Of a DNA stretch of 64,000 nucleotides, positions 18,818 through 27,372 are shown one piece after another. A program made the translations under genes and the position numbers. How positions within the stretch are numbered: the first letter of the stretch is position 1; every line of letters starts with the position of its first letter. The DNA comes from Actinotalea endophytica (GTDB taxonomy: Bacteria; Actinomycetota; Actinomycetes; Actinomycetales; Cellulomonadaceae). Below the pieces are notes generated by a model. It had not been told where the DNA came from. It saw only the letters and a program-made list of their open reading frames with translations, and made no database searches. Location of the stretch: contig NZ_JAOVZU010000010.1 in assembly GCF_025717005.1 (NCBI RefSeq), positions 1-64,000 on the forward strand, given 5' to 3'.

Positions 18818-20062
18818 GTGCCACGACCACCGACACCGGGCGACCGCCCCGCCGGCGACGTCCCCCCGAGCTACCCGCCGTCCGGCCAGCGGCCCCGTTC
18901 CCGGCCGGCGACCGACGAACCGATCGTCGTCGGCCGCCCGGCGCCCCGCCCGGAGCGGCAGGGCTCTCGTCCCGCGAGCTACGCCCCGACTCAGGCACCC
19001 GCTCGACGGCCGACCCCACCGGCGCAGCCGGCACCGAGGCCCCGGACGACGACGCCTGCACCCGTGCGGCAGGTGCCGCCGCGGACCCGGGCCCGTCACC
19101 GCGGGCGGCGTGCCGTCCTCGTGATCGCGCTCGTCACGGCCCTGCTCCTGGCCTGGCCGATCGGCCTGGTGGTCTGGGCCAACGGCAAGGTTCAGCACGT
19201 CGACGCCCTGAGCGGGACGCCGGACACCACCCCGGGCACCACCTACCTGCTGGCCGGCTCGGACGCGCGCGGTGGCGACGCGGGGATCGCGCAGGACGGC
19301 ACCGAGGGCGCGCGGACCGACACGATCATGCTGCTCCACCAGCCCACGTCGGGGCCCGCAGCCCTGATCAGCCTGCCGCGCGACACGTACGTCGACATCC
19401 CCGGCTACGGCCCGGCCAAGCTGAACGCCGCCTACGCGTACGGCGGACCCGCGCTCCTCGTGCAGACCGTGGAACAGCTCACCGGGATGCACGTCGACCA
19501 CTACGTCGAGGTCGGGCTCGGCGGTGTCTCGCAGATCGTCGACGCGGTCGGCGGGGTCGAGCTGTGCATGGATCCGGCGGTCGACAAGGTCACCTTCCCG
19601 GTGAACGACCCCGACTCCGGTCTGCAGTGGGCCGAGCCCGGTTGTCAGGTGGTCGACGGCACGACGGCCGTCTCCTTCGCCCGGATGCGCAAGGCCGACC
19701 TGGAGGGCGACATCGGCCGGGCCCGTCGCCAGCAGCAGCTCATCGCCGCACTGGCGGGCACGGTCGCTCAGCCCTCTCTGCTGTGGCACCCGGGTCGGCA
19801 GGTCGAGCTCATCGACGCCGGTCTCGGAGCACTGCGTACCGACTCGTCGACCGGGATCGTGGATCTCGGCCGGCTCGCCCTCGCGTTCCGGGCCGCCACC
19901 GGGCCGGACGGCGTGCGCGGCACCCCGCCGATCTCCGATCCGGACTACCGCCCCGGGGGCGTCGGTTCCACGGTGCTGCTGAACCCGGACACCACCCCGG
20001 CGTTCTGGCAGGCGCTGGTGGACGGGACGCTCGACCCAGGCTCGGTCGGCGGGGTGGGCTGA
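18818..20062 (+). CDS. LytR-CpsA-Psr (LCP) family protein with long cytoplasmic tail
   Basis: The protein has 414 residues. About 95 Pro/Arg-rich residues precede one membrane helix (AVLVIALVTALLLAWPIGLVVW). The LCP domain follows: LLAGSDARGGDAG, ARTDTIMLLH, SLPRDTYVDIPGYGP, MHVDHYVEVGLGG, SFARMRKADLEGDIGRARRQQ. Two LCP genes in a row suggest either two acceptor polymers or partial redundancy, as in other actinobacteria. The N-terminal tail is longer than in the neighbour and disordered by composition, so it could be a phosphorylation or docking segment (inference). GTG at 18818 is the first start after a TAGGCT hexamer. Confidence 0.87.
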   Translation: MPRPPTPGDRPAGDVPPSYPPSGQRPRSRPATDEPIVVGRPAPRPERQGSRPASYAPTQAPARRPTPPAQPAPRPRTTTPAPVRQVPPRTRARHRGRRAVLVIALVTALLLAWPIGLVVWANGKVQHVDALSGTPDTTPGTTYLLAGSDARGGDAGIAQDGTEGARTDTIMLLHQPTSGPAALISLPRDTYVDIPGYGPAKLNAAYAYGGPALLVQTVEQLTGMHVDHYVEVGLGGVSQIVDAVGGVELCMDPAVDKVTFPVNDPDSGLQWAEPGCQVVDGTTAVSFARMRKADLEGDIGRARRQQQLIAALAGTVAQPSLLWHPGRQVELIDAGLGALRTDSSTGIVDLGRLALAFRAATGPDGVRGTPPISDPDYRPGGVGSTVLLNPDTTPAFWQALVDGTLDPGSVGGVG

Positions 20063-20087
20063 CCTCGGCTCGCGTGCCCGGGCCGTG

Positions 20088-20191
20088 CACGTGGTCACCG
20101 GGCACCCGGTCGCCGGCCACGTCATCACCGGCCACGAGGCCGCCGGCTACGAGGTCGCCGGCCCGTGGCCGGCCGCTACGCGGTCGCCGGT
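20088..20191. repeat. Degenerate 15-bp tandem repeat between convergent genes
   Basis: Seven tandem units of 15 bp (one of 14) follow the pattern YACGNGGTCGCCGGC: 20088, 20103, 20118, 20133, 20148, 20163 and 20177. The last unit overlaps the final codons of the acyltransferase gene. There are no spacers, so it is not a CRISPR array. Confidence 0.75.
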
Positions 20192-21291
20192 GCGGCAGGC
20201 CGGCTGAGGACTCGGCGCACCGCACGCCGCACCGGGCCGTGCAGCGGCTCCTCCACGAACTTGTGCACCACCACCGCGAGGAGCACGCTCACCGCGACCG
20301 CCGCCAGGAGGGTCGCGTAGCTCGACAGGTGCGGCGCGAGCAGGTCGATGGTGAACCGGCCCCAGGCCTCGTGCACCAGGTACAGCGGGTACGTCAGGGC
20401 GCCGATCGCCGTGAGCCCGGACCAGTCCCAGCGTCGCAGGGGCGTCAGCGTGACGAGGGCCACCAGGCCGAAGCAGCCGACGACGGCCGCCGCGAGCAGG
20501 GGCAGGCTCGGGTCGAACACCGTCAGGCGGGTCAACGCGGCGTCACGACCGGCAGCCACGCCGCGTACCCCGAGGACGGCGTTGCCGGCCACCACGAGCC
20601 AGGGTCGCCACGCGTGCCCGTCCCGCCAGACCAGGAACAGCGCCATGCCACCGGCGAAGAACGGGGCGTACTGGCCGAGCAGGAGGGTCGCGAACGGCTC
20701 GGCGTGCCGCTGCTCGGCGAGCATCGCGAGCGGCGGCCACAGGGCCGCGAACGCGAGCACCCTCGTGCGGGTCAGCCCGACCGCGACCAACGCCACGACG
20801 AGCAGGTAGAACCGCAGCTCCGCCCACAGCGTCCAGTACACCGTGTCGACGTTCCGCACCCCGACCAGCGACTGCAGCAACGTCGCGTTCACCGCGACCT
20901 GACCGGCCGAGACCCGCGCCGGCCACCACACCGCGAGCAGCGCCGCGGTCAGGGCCAGGGCCGCCCAGTACGCCGGGTAGATCCGGGCGACCCGCGAGGC
21001 CACCACGTCCGGCACCGACCGGCCCCACGCCGTCCAGAGGATGACGAAGCCGCTGATCACGAAGAAGAGCTCGGGAGCCAGGGAGAGGTAGATCGCGACC
21101 TGCCCGAGGACCGGGAAGCGCTCACCGGCCGGGACCCCCCACTCGGGGCTGCGCGCTGTGAAGTGGTACAGGACGACCCCTGCCGCCGCGAGGAAGCGCA
21201 GGCCGTCGAGCGTGCGCAACCGGCCGGGCGTGCTGGCTGCGGGCGGCGTCGCGCCTGCGGGCACGGCCCGCTCCGGCGGCGTCGTTATCAT
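20176..21291 (-). CDS. Membrane acyltransferase, acyltransferase-3 family
   Basis: The protein has 371 residues with about ten membrane helices. The N-terminal motif LDGLRFLAAAGVVLYHF contains the conserved His. ELFFVISGFVILWTAW, ARIYPAYWAAL and YPLYLVHEAWGRF complete the family pattern. Members O-acetylate or O-acylate surface sugars and peptidoglycan. Next to the glycan locus it probably decorates the exported polymer. ATG at 21291 sits 6 nt after TAAGGT and begins a short cytoplasmic tail. The stop codon lies inside the 15-bp repeat array. Confidence 0.87.
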   Translation of the reverse strand: MITTPPERAVPAGATPPAASTPGRLRTLDGLRFLAAAGVVLYHFTARSPEWGVPAGERFPVLGQVAIYLSLAPELFFVISGFVILWTAWGRSVPDVVASRVARIYPAYWAALALTAALLAVWWPARVSAGQVAVNATLLQSLVGVRNVDTVYWTLWAELRFYLLVVALVAVGLTRTRVLAFAALWPPLAMLAEQRHAEPFATLLLGQYAPFFAGGMALFLVWRDGHAWRPWLVVAGNAVLGVRGVAAGRDAALTRLTVFDPSLPLLAAAVVGCFGLVALVTLTPLRRWDWSGLTAIGALTYPLYLVHEAWGRFTIDLLAPHLSSYATLLAAVAVSVLLAVVVHKFVEEPLHGPVRRAVRRVLSRPAAPATA

Positions 21292-21297
21292 TCCGTG

Positions 21298-21303
21298 ACC
21301 TTA
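21298..21303 (-). promoter_or_regulatory. -10 hexamer, probable leaderless start
   Basis: On the minus strand TAAGGT is 6 nt before the ATG at 21291. Confidence 0.5.
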
Positions 21304-21354
21304 ACCCGGAACCCGCCCCGGGGCGTGCCGATCGGTCGGCGCGATCCTGCAGCG

Positions 21355-21888
21355 TCAGGCGGTGAAGCCGGTGCGCTGCGTCGCCCGGGACCGCAGGCGC
21401 TCACCCTTCGCGATGGCCTGACCGCGCAGATCCTGCTGGAAGGCGACCATGGCGTCGCGCAGGCCGGCGGCGCGCTCCCCCTCGCCCGCGGCCAGGATCC
21501 GCACCGCGAGCAGCCCGGCGTTACGGGCCCCGCCCACCGAGACCGTGGCCACCGGGACACCGGCCGGCATCTGGACGATCGACAGCAGCGAGTCCAGGCC
21601 CTCCAGGTGCGCGAGCGGAACCGGGACCCCGATCACCGGCAGGGGCGTGACCGAGGCCAGCATGCCCGGCAGGTGGGCTGCTCCCCCGGCGCCCGCGATG
21701 ATCACCCGCAGACCGCGCTCGGCGGCGCTGCGCCCGTAGTCGACCATCTCCTGCGGCATGCGGTGCGCCGAGACCACGTCGGCCTCGTACCCGACACCGA
21801 ACTCGTCGAGGACCTCGGCCGCGGCCTGCATCACCGGCCAGTCCGAGTCCGAACCCATCACGACACCGACCAGCGGTTGCTCGCCCAC
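21355..21888 (-). CDS. purE: N5-carboxyaminoimidazole ribonucleotide mutase
   Basis: It is a cytosolic purine synthesis enzyme that rearranges N5-CAIR to CAIR. The 177 residues carry [21 protein letters not shown] (catalytic His), [12 protein letters not shown] and [22 protein letters not shown], all diagnostic of class I PurE. GTG at 21888 is preceded by GAAGGAGGG. It follows purK by 30 nt on the same strand, so the two are an operon. The purK-purE pair beside surface-glycan genes is an arrangement I know from other actinobacteria. Confidence 0.96.
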   Translation of the reverse strand: MGEQPLVGVVMGSDSDWPVMQAAAEVLDEFGVGYEADVVSAHRMPQEMVDYGRSAAERGLRVIIAGAGGAAHLPGMLASVTPLPVIGVPVPLAHLEGLDSLLSIVQMPAGVPVATVSVGGARNAGLLAVRILAAGEGERAAGLRDAMVAFQQDLRGQAIAKGERLRSRATQRTGFTA

Positions 21889-21918
21889 GACGCCCTCCTT
21901 CGCCTCCTGCCCAGCCTG

Positions 21919-23130
21919 TCAGACCTGGGCGGTCGCAGCGTCCGACGGCGCTGCGCCGTCGGAGAAACCTTGCAGGGTCGCCGCCGCGGCCCGCGCGCGG
22001 GCCCGCACGTCGGCCAGGTCGTCGCCGACCACCGTGACGTGGCCGAGCTTGCGCCCGGGCCGGATCTCCTTGCCGTACAGGTGCACGCGAGCCCCGTGGT
22101 CGGCGGCCAGGACCTCGTGCAGGGCGTCGGTGAGTCGCTCACGCGTGCTGCCGAGCACGTTCGCCATCACCGACCACCGCGCCCGCGGCGAGGGGTCGCC
22201 GAGCGGCAGGTCCAGCACGGCGCGCAGGTGCTGCTCGAACTGGCTGGTCACCGCTCCGTCCAGGGTCCAGTGCCCGGAGTTGTGCGGGCGCATCGCGAGC
22301 TCGTTGACGAGCACCCGGGACGGCCCGCCCTCGGTGCCCGGCACCTCGAACATCTCCACCGCGAGCACCCCGGTGACGTCGAGCCCCTCGGCGATCCGGG
22401 TCGCTGCGGCCACGGCCGCCTCGGCCACCGCCGGGTCGAGGTCCGGTGCCGGGGCGACGACCTCCGCGCAGACCCCGCCACGCTGCACCGTCTCGACCAC
22501 GGGCCACGCCCGCACCTCGCCGGACGGACGCCGGGCCAGCAGCACCGCGAGCTCGCGGCTGAACGGCACAGCCTCCTCGGCGAGCAGCTCGGGACCACCG
22601 TCGGCGGCGGCCACGAACCAGTCGGCGACCTCGTCGGCCGAGGTCACGACCCGCACACCCTTGCCGTCGTAGCCGCCCCTCGCGGTCTTGACCACGGCGC
22701 GACCGCCGACCTCGGCGAGGAACGCCGCGAGCGCTGCGGCATCGGGCACCGGGGCCCAGCGCGGGCACGGCACCCCGAGCTCGGTGAGCCGGGCGCGCAT
22801 CACGAGCTTGTCCTGCGCGTGCACCAGAGCCTCGGGCGAGGGCCGGACGGGGACGCCCATCGCGCGCACCCGGTCCAGGACGTCGGCCGGGATGTGCTCG
22901 TGCTCGAACGTGAGCACGTCCGCGCGCGGCCCGTCGGCGCCGCCGCCGACCAGGTCCAGCACGTCGGCAGCGGTGCGCGGCGCACCCACCGGCGCGTCCA
23001 CGACGACCTGCGCGGCCGAGGCGGCCGGCGCCTCGACGAGGACCCGCAGCCGCAGCCCGAGCGCGGTCGCAGCGGGAGTCATCATCCGGGCGAGCTGTCC
23101 GCCGCCGACCACGGCCACCACGAGAGTCAC
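21919..23130 (-). CDS. purK: N5-carboxyaminoimidazole ribonucleotide synthase
   Basis: This ATP-grasp enzyme makes N5-CAIR from AIR, bicarbonate and ATP, feeding PurE. The 403 residues start VVAVVGGGQLARMMTPAA. TFEHEHIPADVL, KTARGGYDGKGV, AEEAVPFSRELAVLL and NELAMRPHNSGHWTLDG are the PurK motifs. GTG at 23130 is chosen because the pre-ATP-grasp fold begins there and TACGCT lies 8 nt upstream; a longer in-frame start at 23226 adds only low-complexity sequence. Confidence 0.95.
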   Translation of the reverse strand: MTLVVAVVGGGQLARMMTPAATALGLRLRVLVEAPAASAAQVVVDAPVGAPRTAADVLDLVGGGADGPRADVLTFEHEHIPADVLDRVRAMGVPVRPSPEALVHAQDKLVMRARLTELGVPCPRWAPVPDAAALAAFLAEVGGRAVVKTARGGYDGKGVRVVTSADEVADWFVAAADGGPELLAEEAVPFSRELAVLLARRPSGEVRAWPVVETVQRGGVCAEVVAPAPDLDPAVAEAAVAAATRIAEGLDVTGVLAVEMFEVPGTEGGPSRVLVNELAMRPHNSGHWTLDGAVTSQFEQHLRAVLDLPLGDPSPRARWSVMANVLGSTRERLTDALHEVLAADHGARVHLYGKEIRPGRKLGHVTVVGDDLADVRARARAAAATLQGFSDGAAPSDAATAQV

Positions 23131-23138
23131 GGTCGCCG

Positions 23139-23144
23139 AGCGTA
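23139..23144 (-). promoter_or_regulatory. -10 hexamer, probable leaderless start of purKE
   Basis: On the minus strand TACGCT ends 8 nt before the GTG at 23130, with no Shine-Dalgarno sequence. Confidence 0.4.
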
Positions 23145-23250
23145 CCCGCGACCCGGGACCGGAGGCGCGCCGGCACCCCTCCCGCGACGGGCCGCCGCGG
23201 ACCGCGCTTCGCACCCCCGGGCGCACCTCCTGGCGCGCCGCCGACGCGAG

Positions 23251-24597
23251 CTACGAGCTGCGGCGACGACGGCGGCGACGGCGCGCGCCGCGCCGGGGCG
23301 ACACCGTCGAGCCGTGCGGGAGCACGACCTCCGGGTCGAACAGCCGCGGGAGACCGGCCAGGAAGACCACGAACACCGCGGGGCGCCGCTGGGCGAGCTC
23401 GAGCCGACCACCGTCCGCCGCGATGAGGTCCCGCGCGAGCGCCAGCCCCAGGCCGGTGCCGCGCCCCGAGGTGACCTCGCGCTCGAAGATCCGCGGGGCG
23501 AGCTCGTCCGGCACGCCCGCGCCCTCGTCGGCGACCTCGACCGCCCACGCCCCGCTGCTGCCGGACGGGCGGCCGCGCACGGTCGTGGTGCCGGCCCCGT
23601 GCCGCAGCGAGTTCTCGATCAGCGTCGCGAGCACCTGGGCCAGCGCGCCGGGCGTCGCCAGCACGGCCGCGTCCTCGGGCACCTCGACCACGAGCTTGCG
23701 CCCCTCGCGACGGAACGTCGGCGCCCACTCCTCGTACTGCTGGTTCACCACGTCGGACAGGCGCAGCGCCTCGGTCGTCCCGCCCGCCGCACGCCGCGAG
23801 CGGGACATCAGGTCGTCGATCACCTGCACGAGCCGCTCGACCTGCTCCAGCGAGATCCTGGCCTCCTCGCGCACCTCGTCGGAGTCGCTGGCCAGCCCGA
23901 TCTCCTCCAGGCGCATGCTCAGCGCCGTCAGCGGCGTGCGCAGCTGGTGGGAGGCGTCCGCGGCGAACTGGCGCTCGGCCGCCAGGCGCCCCGCCAGGCG
24001 GTCGGCGCTGCGCCCCAGCTCCGCGGCCACCAGGTCGATCTCCTCGACGCCGGAGGCCTCCAGGTGCGGGCGCACCTGGCCGCTGCCGAGCTGCTCGGCG
24101 CTCGCCGCGAGGTAGATCAGCGGTGCGGACAGCCGGCGCGCCGACCACAGCGCCACCGCGATGCCTGCGCCGAAGGCGACCAGCGAGGCGGCGACCACGA
24201 GCGCGACCGCGCGGGCCGAGCGCCAGAACACGTCCCACCAGCTCAGCGTGAAGACGACCACGGCGCCGGACTCGGTGTAGAGGATCTTCGGGTAGGCGCG
24301 CCCGCCGATCGGCTCGCCCGCGCGCACGCGCGTGCCGTCCGGCCCGAGCACCGTCACGGACGCGGGCAGGTTGCCGTCGTCGCCCCCGACGTAGACCTCG
24401 AGCAGGTCCTCGGTGACCTCACGGCCGTTCGCGATCCGGACCTCGACCTGTCGCGCGAGCGCCTGGGCGCGGTCGTCCCGGTTGCGCAGCTCGGTGTCGC
24501 GCACCAGCTGGGCACCGTAGAACGCGAGCGGGATGCCGAGCAGCACGACCGCGACGGTCACCGCCGCGATCGTGGCCTGCAGGACGCGGCGGCGCAT
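23251..24597 (-). CDS. Two-component sensor histidine kinase, HisKA type
   Basis: The protein has 448 residues. Two membrane helices (about 8-30 and 148-172) enclose a sensor loop of roughly 115 residues outside the membrane. A HAMP-like linker leads to ASHQLRTPLTALSMRLEE with the phospho-His, then the ATPase motifs LIENSLRHG (N box), VADEGAGVP (G1) and GRGTGLGLALARDL (G2). The C-terminus ends in an Arg-rich run (SPRRGARRRRRRRRSS), which is unusual and perhaps contacts lipid or nucleic acid. It starts 3 nt after the OmpR-type regulator and forms a pair with it. The loop gives no ligand clue. Confidence 0.9.
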   Translation of the reverse strand: MRRRVLQATIAAVTVAVVLLGIPLAFYGAQLVRDTELRNRDDRAQALARQVEVRIANGREVTEDLLEVYVGGDDGNLPASVTVLGPDGTRVRAGEPIGGRAYPKILYTESGAVVVFTLSWWDVFWRSARAVALVVAASLVAFGAGIAVALWSARRLSAPLIYLAASAEQLGSGQVRPHLEASGVEEIDLVAAELGRSADRLAGRLAAERQFAADASHQLRTPLTALSMRLEEIGLASDSDEVREEARISLEQVERLVQVIDDLMSRSRRAAGGTTEALRLSDVVNQQYEEWAPTFRREGRKLVVEVPEDAAVLATPGALAQVLATLIENSLRHGAGTTTVRGRPSGSSGAWAVEVADEGAGVPDELAPRIFEREVTSGRGTGLGLALARDLIAADGGRLELAQRRPAVFVVFLAGLPRLFDPEVVLPHGSTVSPRRGARRRRRRRRSS

Positions 24598-24600
24598 CGC

Positions 24601-25278
24601 TCAGGCGGACTCGAAGCGGAAGCCCATCCCACGCACCGTGGTGATGTAGCGCGGGGCGCCGGCGTCGTCGCCGAGCTTGCGGCGCAGCCACGACACGTGC
24701 ATGTCGAGGGTCTTGGTCGAGCCGGTCGGGTCCGACCCCCAGACCTCGCGCATCAGCGAGTCACGCGGGACGACCGTCCCGGCGTCCCGGACGAGCACCC
24801 GGAGCAGGTCGAACTCCTTCGCCGTCAGGTGCAGCTCACGGTCGGACTGGAAGGCCCGGTGCGCGGCGAGGTCGACCTTGACGTCCTTGGCCCGCAGCTC
24901 GTCCTCCTCGGTGCCGTCGGCGTGCGTGCGACGCAGCAGGGCCCGGACCCGGGCGAGCAGCTCGGCGAGGCGGAACGGCTTGGTCACGTAGTCGTCGGCC
25001 CCGGCGTCCAGACCGACCACGAGGTCGACCTCGTCGGCGCGCGCGGTGAGCACCAGCACGGGCGTGGTCAGCCCGTCGTTGCGGACCCGGCGGGCCACGT
25101 CGAGACCGTCCATGTCGGGCAGGCCGAGGTCCAGGATGATCATGTCCGCCGCTGGGGCGTTGTCGATCGCACCTTGACCCGTTCCTTGCACGACCACGTC
25201 GTAGCCCTCGCGCCCCAGCGCTCGGGCCAACGGTTCGGCAATGGCAGGGTCGTCCTCGGCAAGGAGCACGCGCGTCAT
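24601..25278 (-). CDS. OmpR/PhoB-type response regulator
   Basis: The protein has 225 residues. The receiver domain has the acidic pair EDD near residue 8, the phospho-Asp in MIILDLGLPDMDG, and Thr/Lys in LTARA and TKPF. The winged-helix domain ends RGMGFRFES, with ELHLTAKEFDLLRVL and TLDMHVSWLRRKLG. ATG at 25278 begins the receiver directly, so longer upstream frames are ignored. It is the first gene of the RR-HK operon and divergent from the NarL-type kinase gene; 108 bp separate the two starts. Confidence 0.93.
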   Translation of the reverse strand: MTRVLLAEDDPAIAEPLARALGREGYDVVVQGTGQGAIDNAPAADMIILDLGLPDMDGLDVARRVRNDGLTTPVLVLTARADEVDLVVGLDAGADDYVTKPFRLAELLARVRALLRRTHADGTEEDELRAKDVKVDLAAHRAFQSDRELHLTAKEFDLLRVLVRDAGTVVPRDSLMREVWGSDPTGSTKTLDMHVSWLRRKLGDDAGAPRYITTVRGMGFRFESA

Positions 25279-25374
25279 GGCCCCATGCTGCCACAGCACC
25301 GAGCCCGAACCGGGGGGACACCGCCGAGCCCGAATGTCCGACCTGGGACCGACGCGCCCCTCCTCGACCGGCCC

Positions 25375-25380
25375 TACCCT
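25375..25380 (+). promoter_or_regulatory. -10 hexamer, probable leaderless start
   Basis: TACCCT is 6 nt before the GTG at 25387, in a GC-rich stretch with no ribosome site. Confidence 0.5.
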
Positions 25381-25386
25381 GGGCCG

Positions 25387-26574
25387 GTGCGCTGGTGGGA
25401 CCGCCTGAGCGCGTGGGACCGCAGCCACACGCTCCTCGTCGACGGCGGCGCGGTGCTGCTCTGGCTGCTGTTCGTCTCGGTCGCGACGGCCGGGACGAGC
25501 GTGCAGGTCTGGGCGATCGTGCCCGCGCTGCCGCTCGTCGTCCGCCGCCGGCTGCCGGTCACCTCGGTCGTCGCGGTGTACGGCGTCGTGCTGCTGCACC
25601 TGCTCACCGGGCTCAGCGGCAGCTTCTCGCTCTCGCCGGGCGACGTCCTGGTGCTCGCCGCGCTCGGCTCGGTCACGCTGCACGGTCCGCGCTGGGCGTA
25701 CCGCACCGCACTGGTCTCCGCCTTCGCCGGCTTCACGATGCTCGCCGTGGTGGCCTGGCTCAGCGGCGCCGGCCCGGGGACCGCGACCGCGATGGCCATC
25801 GCTGCCGGGCTGCTCGGCCTCACCACCTTCGCGCTCGCCCTGCTGCGCCGCTCGCGACGCGAGAAGATCGACGCCCTCACCGAACGCGCGGGTCGGCTCG
25901 AGGCGGAACGCGATCAGCAGGCCGTGCTCGCCACCGCCGCCGAACGGACCCGCATCGCCCGCGAGATGCACGACATCGTGGCCCACTCGCTGTCGGTGAT
26001 GATCGCGCAGGCCGACGGCGGCCGGTACGCCGCGGGCGCCGAGCCCGAGGCCGCCGTCCGGGCGCTCGCCACGATCTCCGAGACCGGCCGCGCCGCCCTC
26101 GCCGACATGCGCAAGCTCCTCGGCGTGCTGCGCGCGGACGACGAGGAGTCGCGCGCCGAGCTCCGCCCGCAGCCGGTCGCCGAGCAGGTCGCCGAGCTCG
26201 TCGACCAGGTCCGCGGCTCCGGCCTCGCGGTGTCCCTGGTGCGGATGGGCGAGCCGCGCACGCTGCCCCCCGGCACCGGGCTCTCGGTCTACCGGGTATG
26301 CCAGGAGTCGCTGACGAACGTGCTCAAGCACGCCGGACCGCAGGCGCGGGCGACCGTGCTGGTCCAGTGGACCCCCCGATCGTTGGTCCTCGAGGTCTCG
26401 GACGACGGTCGGGGCGCCGCCGCAGCGGACGACGGCGCGGGACACGGCGTCACCGGCATGCGCGAACGCGTCGCGATGCTCGGCGGCACGCTGAGTGTCG
26501 GGCCGCGCCCGGGCGGCGGCTTCCGGGTCCGCGCCGAGGTCCCCCTTCCCCCGACCCGAGAGGCGGTTCAGTGA
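25387..26574 (+). CDS. NarL-class sensor histidine kinase (HisKA_3)
   Basis: The protein has 395 residues. The N-terminal 150 hold about five membrane helices with very short loops, so it probably senses a membrane-borne signal such as a wall antibiotic. A coiled coil (ALTERAGRLEAERDQQ) leads to REMHDIVAHSLSVMIAQADGG with the phospho-His. The ATPase domain has VYRVCQESLTNVLKHAG and VSDDGRGAAA, ending GMRERVAMLGGTLSVG. GTG at 25387 follows TACCCT by 6 nt. Its stop overlaps the regulator start (GTGA). DesK/LiaS-like systems with a following ABC transporter often respond to antimicrobial stress; that link is inference. Confidence 0.92.
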   Translation: MRWWDRLSAWDRSHTLLVDGGAVLLWLLFVSVATAGTSVQVWAIVPALPLVVRRRLPVTSVVAVYGVVLLHLLTGLSGSFSLSPGDVLVLAALGSVTLHGPRWAYRTALVSAFAGFTMLAVVAWLSGAGPGTATAMAIAAGLLGLTTFALALLRRSRREKIDALTERAGRLEAERDQQAVLATAAERTRIAREMHDIVAHSLSVMIAQADGGRYAAGAEPEAAVRALATISETGRAALADMRKLLGVLRADDEESRAELRPQPVAEQVAELVDQVRGSGLAVSLVRMGEPRTLPPGTGLSVYRVCQESLTNVLKHAGPQARATVLVQWTPRSLVLEVSDDGRGAAAADDGAGHGVTGMRERVAMLGGTLSVGPRPGGGFRVRAEVPLPPTREAVQ

Positions 26575-27242
26575 CGACGAGGGTGGCGCTGGTCGACGAC
26601 CAGCAGCTGGTGCGTGCCGGCTTCCGCATGGTGATCGACTCCCAGCCGGACCTCGAGGTGGTGCTCGAGGCAGGCGACGGTGCCGAAGCGGTCCGCCGCC
26701 TGGCCGTGGTGCCCGCCGACGTGGTGCTGATGGACGTCCGGATGCCGGAGATGGACGGGCTCGAGGCGACCGCCCGGCTCACCGCCTCGCCCGGTCCGGA
26801 GGGCGCGCCGCCGCGGGTGGTGGTCCTCACCACGTTCGACCTCGACGAGTACGTGCTCTCGGCGATCCGGGCCGGGGCGAGCGGCTTCCTGCTCAAGGAC
26901 GCCCCGCCGGAGGACCTGCTGGCCGCGATCCGGACGGTGCACGCCGGCGACGCCGTGATCGCACCGTCGGCGACCCGGCGACTGCTCGAGCACCTGGTGA
27001 CGGCGCTGCCCGCGGACACCCCGGCGCACCCGGGGCTGGCCGAGCTGACCGACCGCGAACGCGAGGTGCTCGTGCTCATGGCGCGGGGCCTGTCGAACGG
27101 CGAGATCGCCGGCACCCTCGTCGTCGCCGAGGCCACCGTGAAGACCCACGTCGGCCGCGTGCTGGCCAAGCTCGGTGCACGCGACCGGGTCCAGGCGGTC
27201 GTGGCGGCCTACGAGCACGGCCTGGTCGCACCCGGCCGCTGA
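26571..27242 (+). CDS. NarL/LuxR-type response regulator
   Basis: The protein has 223 residues. The receiver carries VDDQQLVRAGF, the phospho-Asp in VVLMDVRMPEMDG, VLTTF and LLKDA. The LuxR HTH spans about 155-215: LTDREREVLVLMARGLSNGEIA, then VKTHVGRVLAKLGARDRVQAV. It is translationally coupled to the kinase. The ABC transporter begins 130 bp downstream on the same strand and is the obvious regulatory target. Confidence 0.93.
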   Translation: MTTRVALVDDQQLVRAGFRMVIDSQPDLEVVLEAGDGAEAVRRLAVVPADVVLMDVRMPEMDGLEATARLTASPGPEGAPPRVVVLTTFDLDEYVLSAIRAGASGFLLKDAPPEDLLAAIRTVHAGDAVIAPSATRRLLEHLVTALPADTPAHPGLAELTDREREVLVLMARGLSNGEIAGTLVVAEATVKTHVGRVLAKLGARDRVQAVVAAYEHGLVAPGR

Positions 27243-27277
27243 CCGGCACCCCGGACGCGCCGAGGCGGACCGGACAC

Positions 27278-27308
27278 GGGTCACGTGTACGACCTGGGGA
27301 TGACCCGA
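27278..27308. promoter_or_regulatory. Inverted repeat upstream of ABC transporter promoter
   Basis: CGGGTCA (27278-27284) and TGACCCG (27302-27308) are perfect inverted arms 17 nt apart. Their centre is about 67 bp upstream of the -10 at 27360, a position suited to an activator such as the upstream NarL-type regulator. Function is inferred. Confidence 0.35.
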
Positions 27309-27359
27309 CGATGATCAGGTCCCGCCCGCGGGCCGATCCGGCGCTGCGGGCGTCGGCCC

Positions 27360-27365
27360 TAGCGT
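27360..27365 (+). promoter_or_regulatory. -10 hexamer, probable leaderless start
   Basis: TAGCGT is 7 nt before the ATG at 27373. Confidence 0.5.
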
Positions 27366-27372
27366 CGAGGCC

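Noticed and set aside
20088-20191. Possible CRISPR array
   Set aside because: Units are 15 bp with no spacers, degenerate, and no cas gene is present.
18802-26574. A 2590-residue open frame on the plus strand spanning LCP, acyltransferase, purEK and kinase genes
   Set aside because: It is a product of high GC content. Only its last 395 residues (from 25387) are a real kinase; the rest is low-complexity Arg/Gly/Pro sequence antisense to or out of frame with recognised genes.
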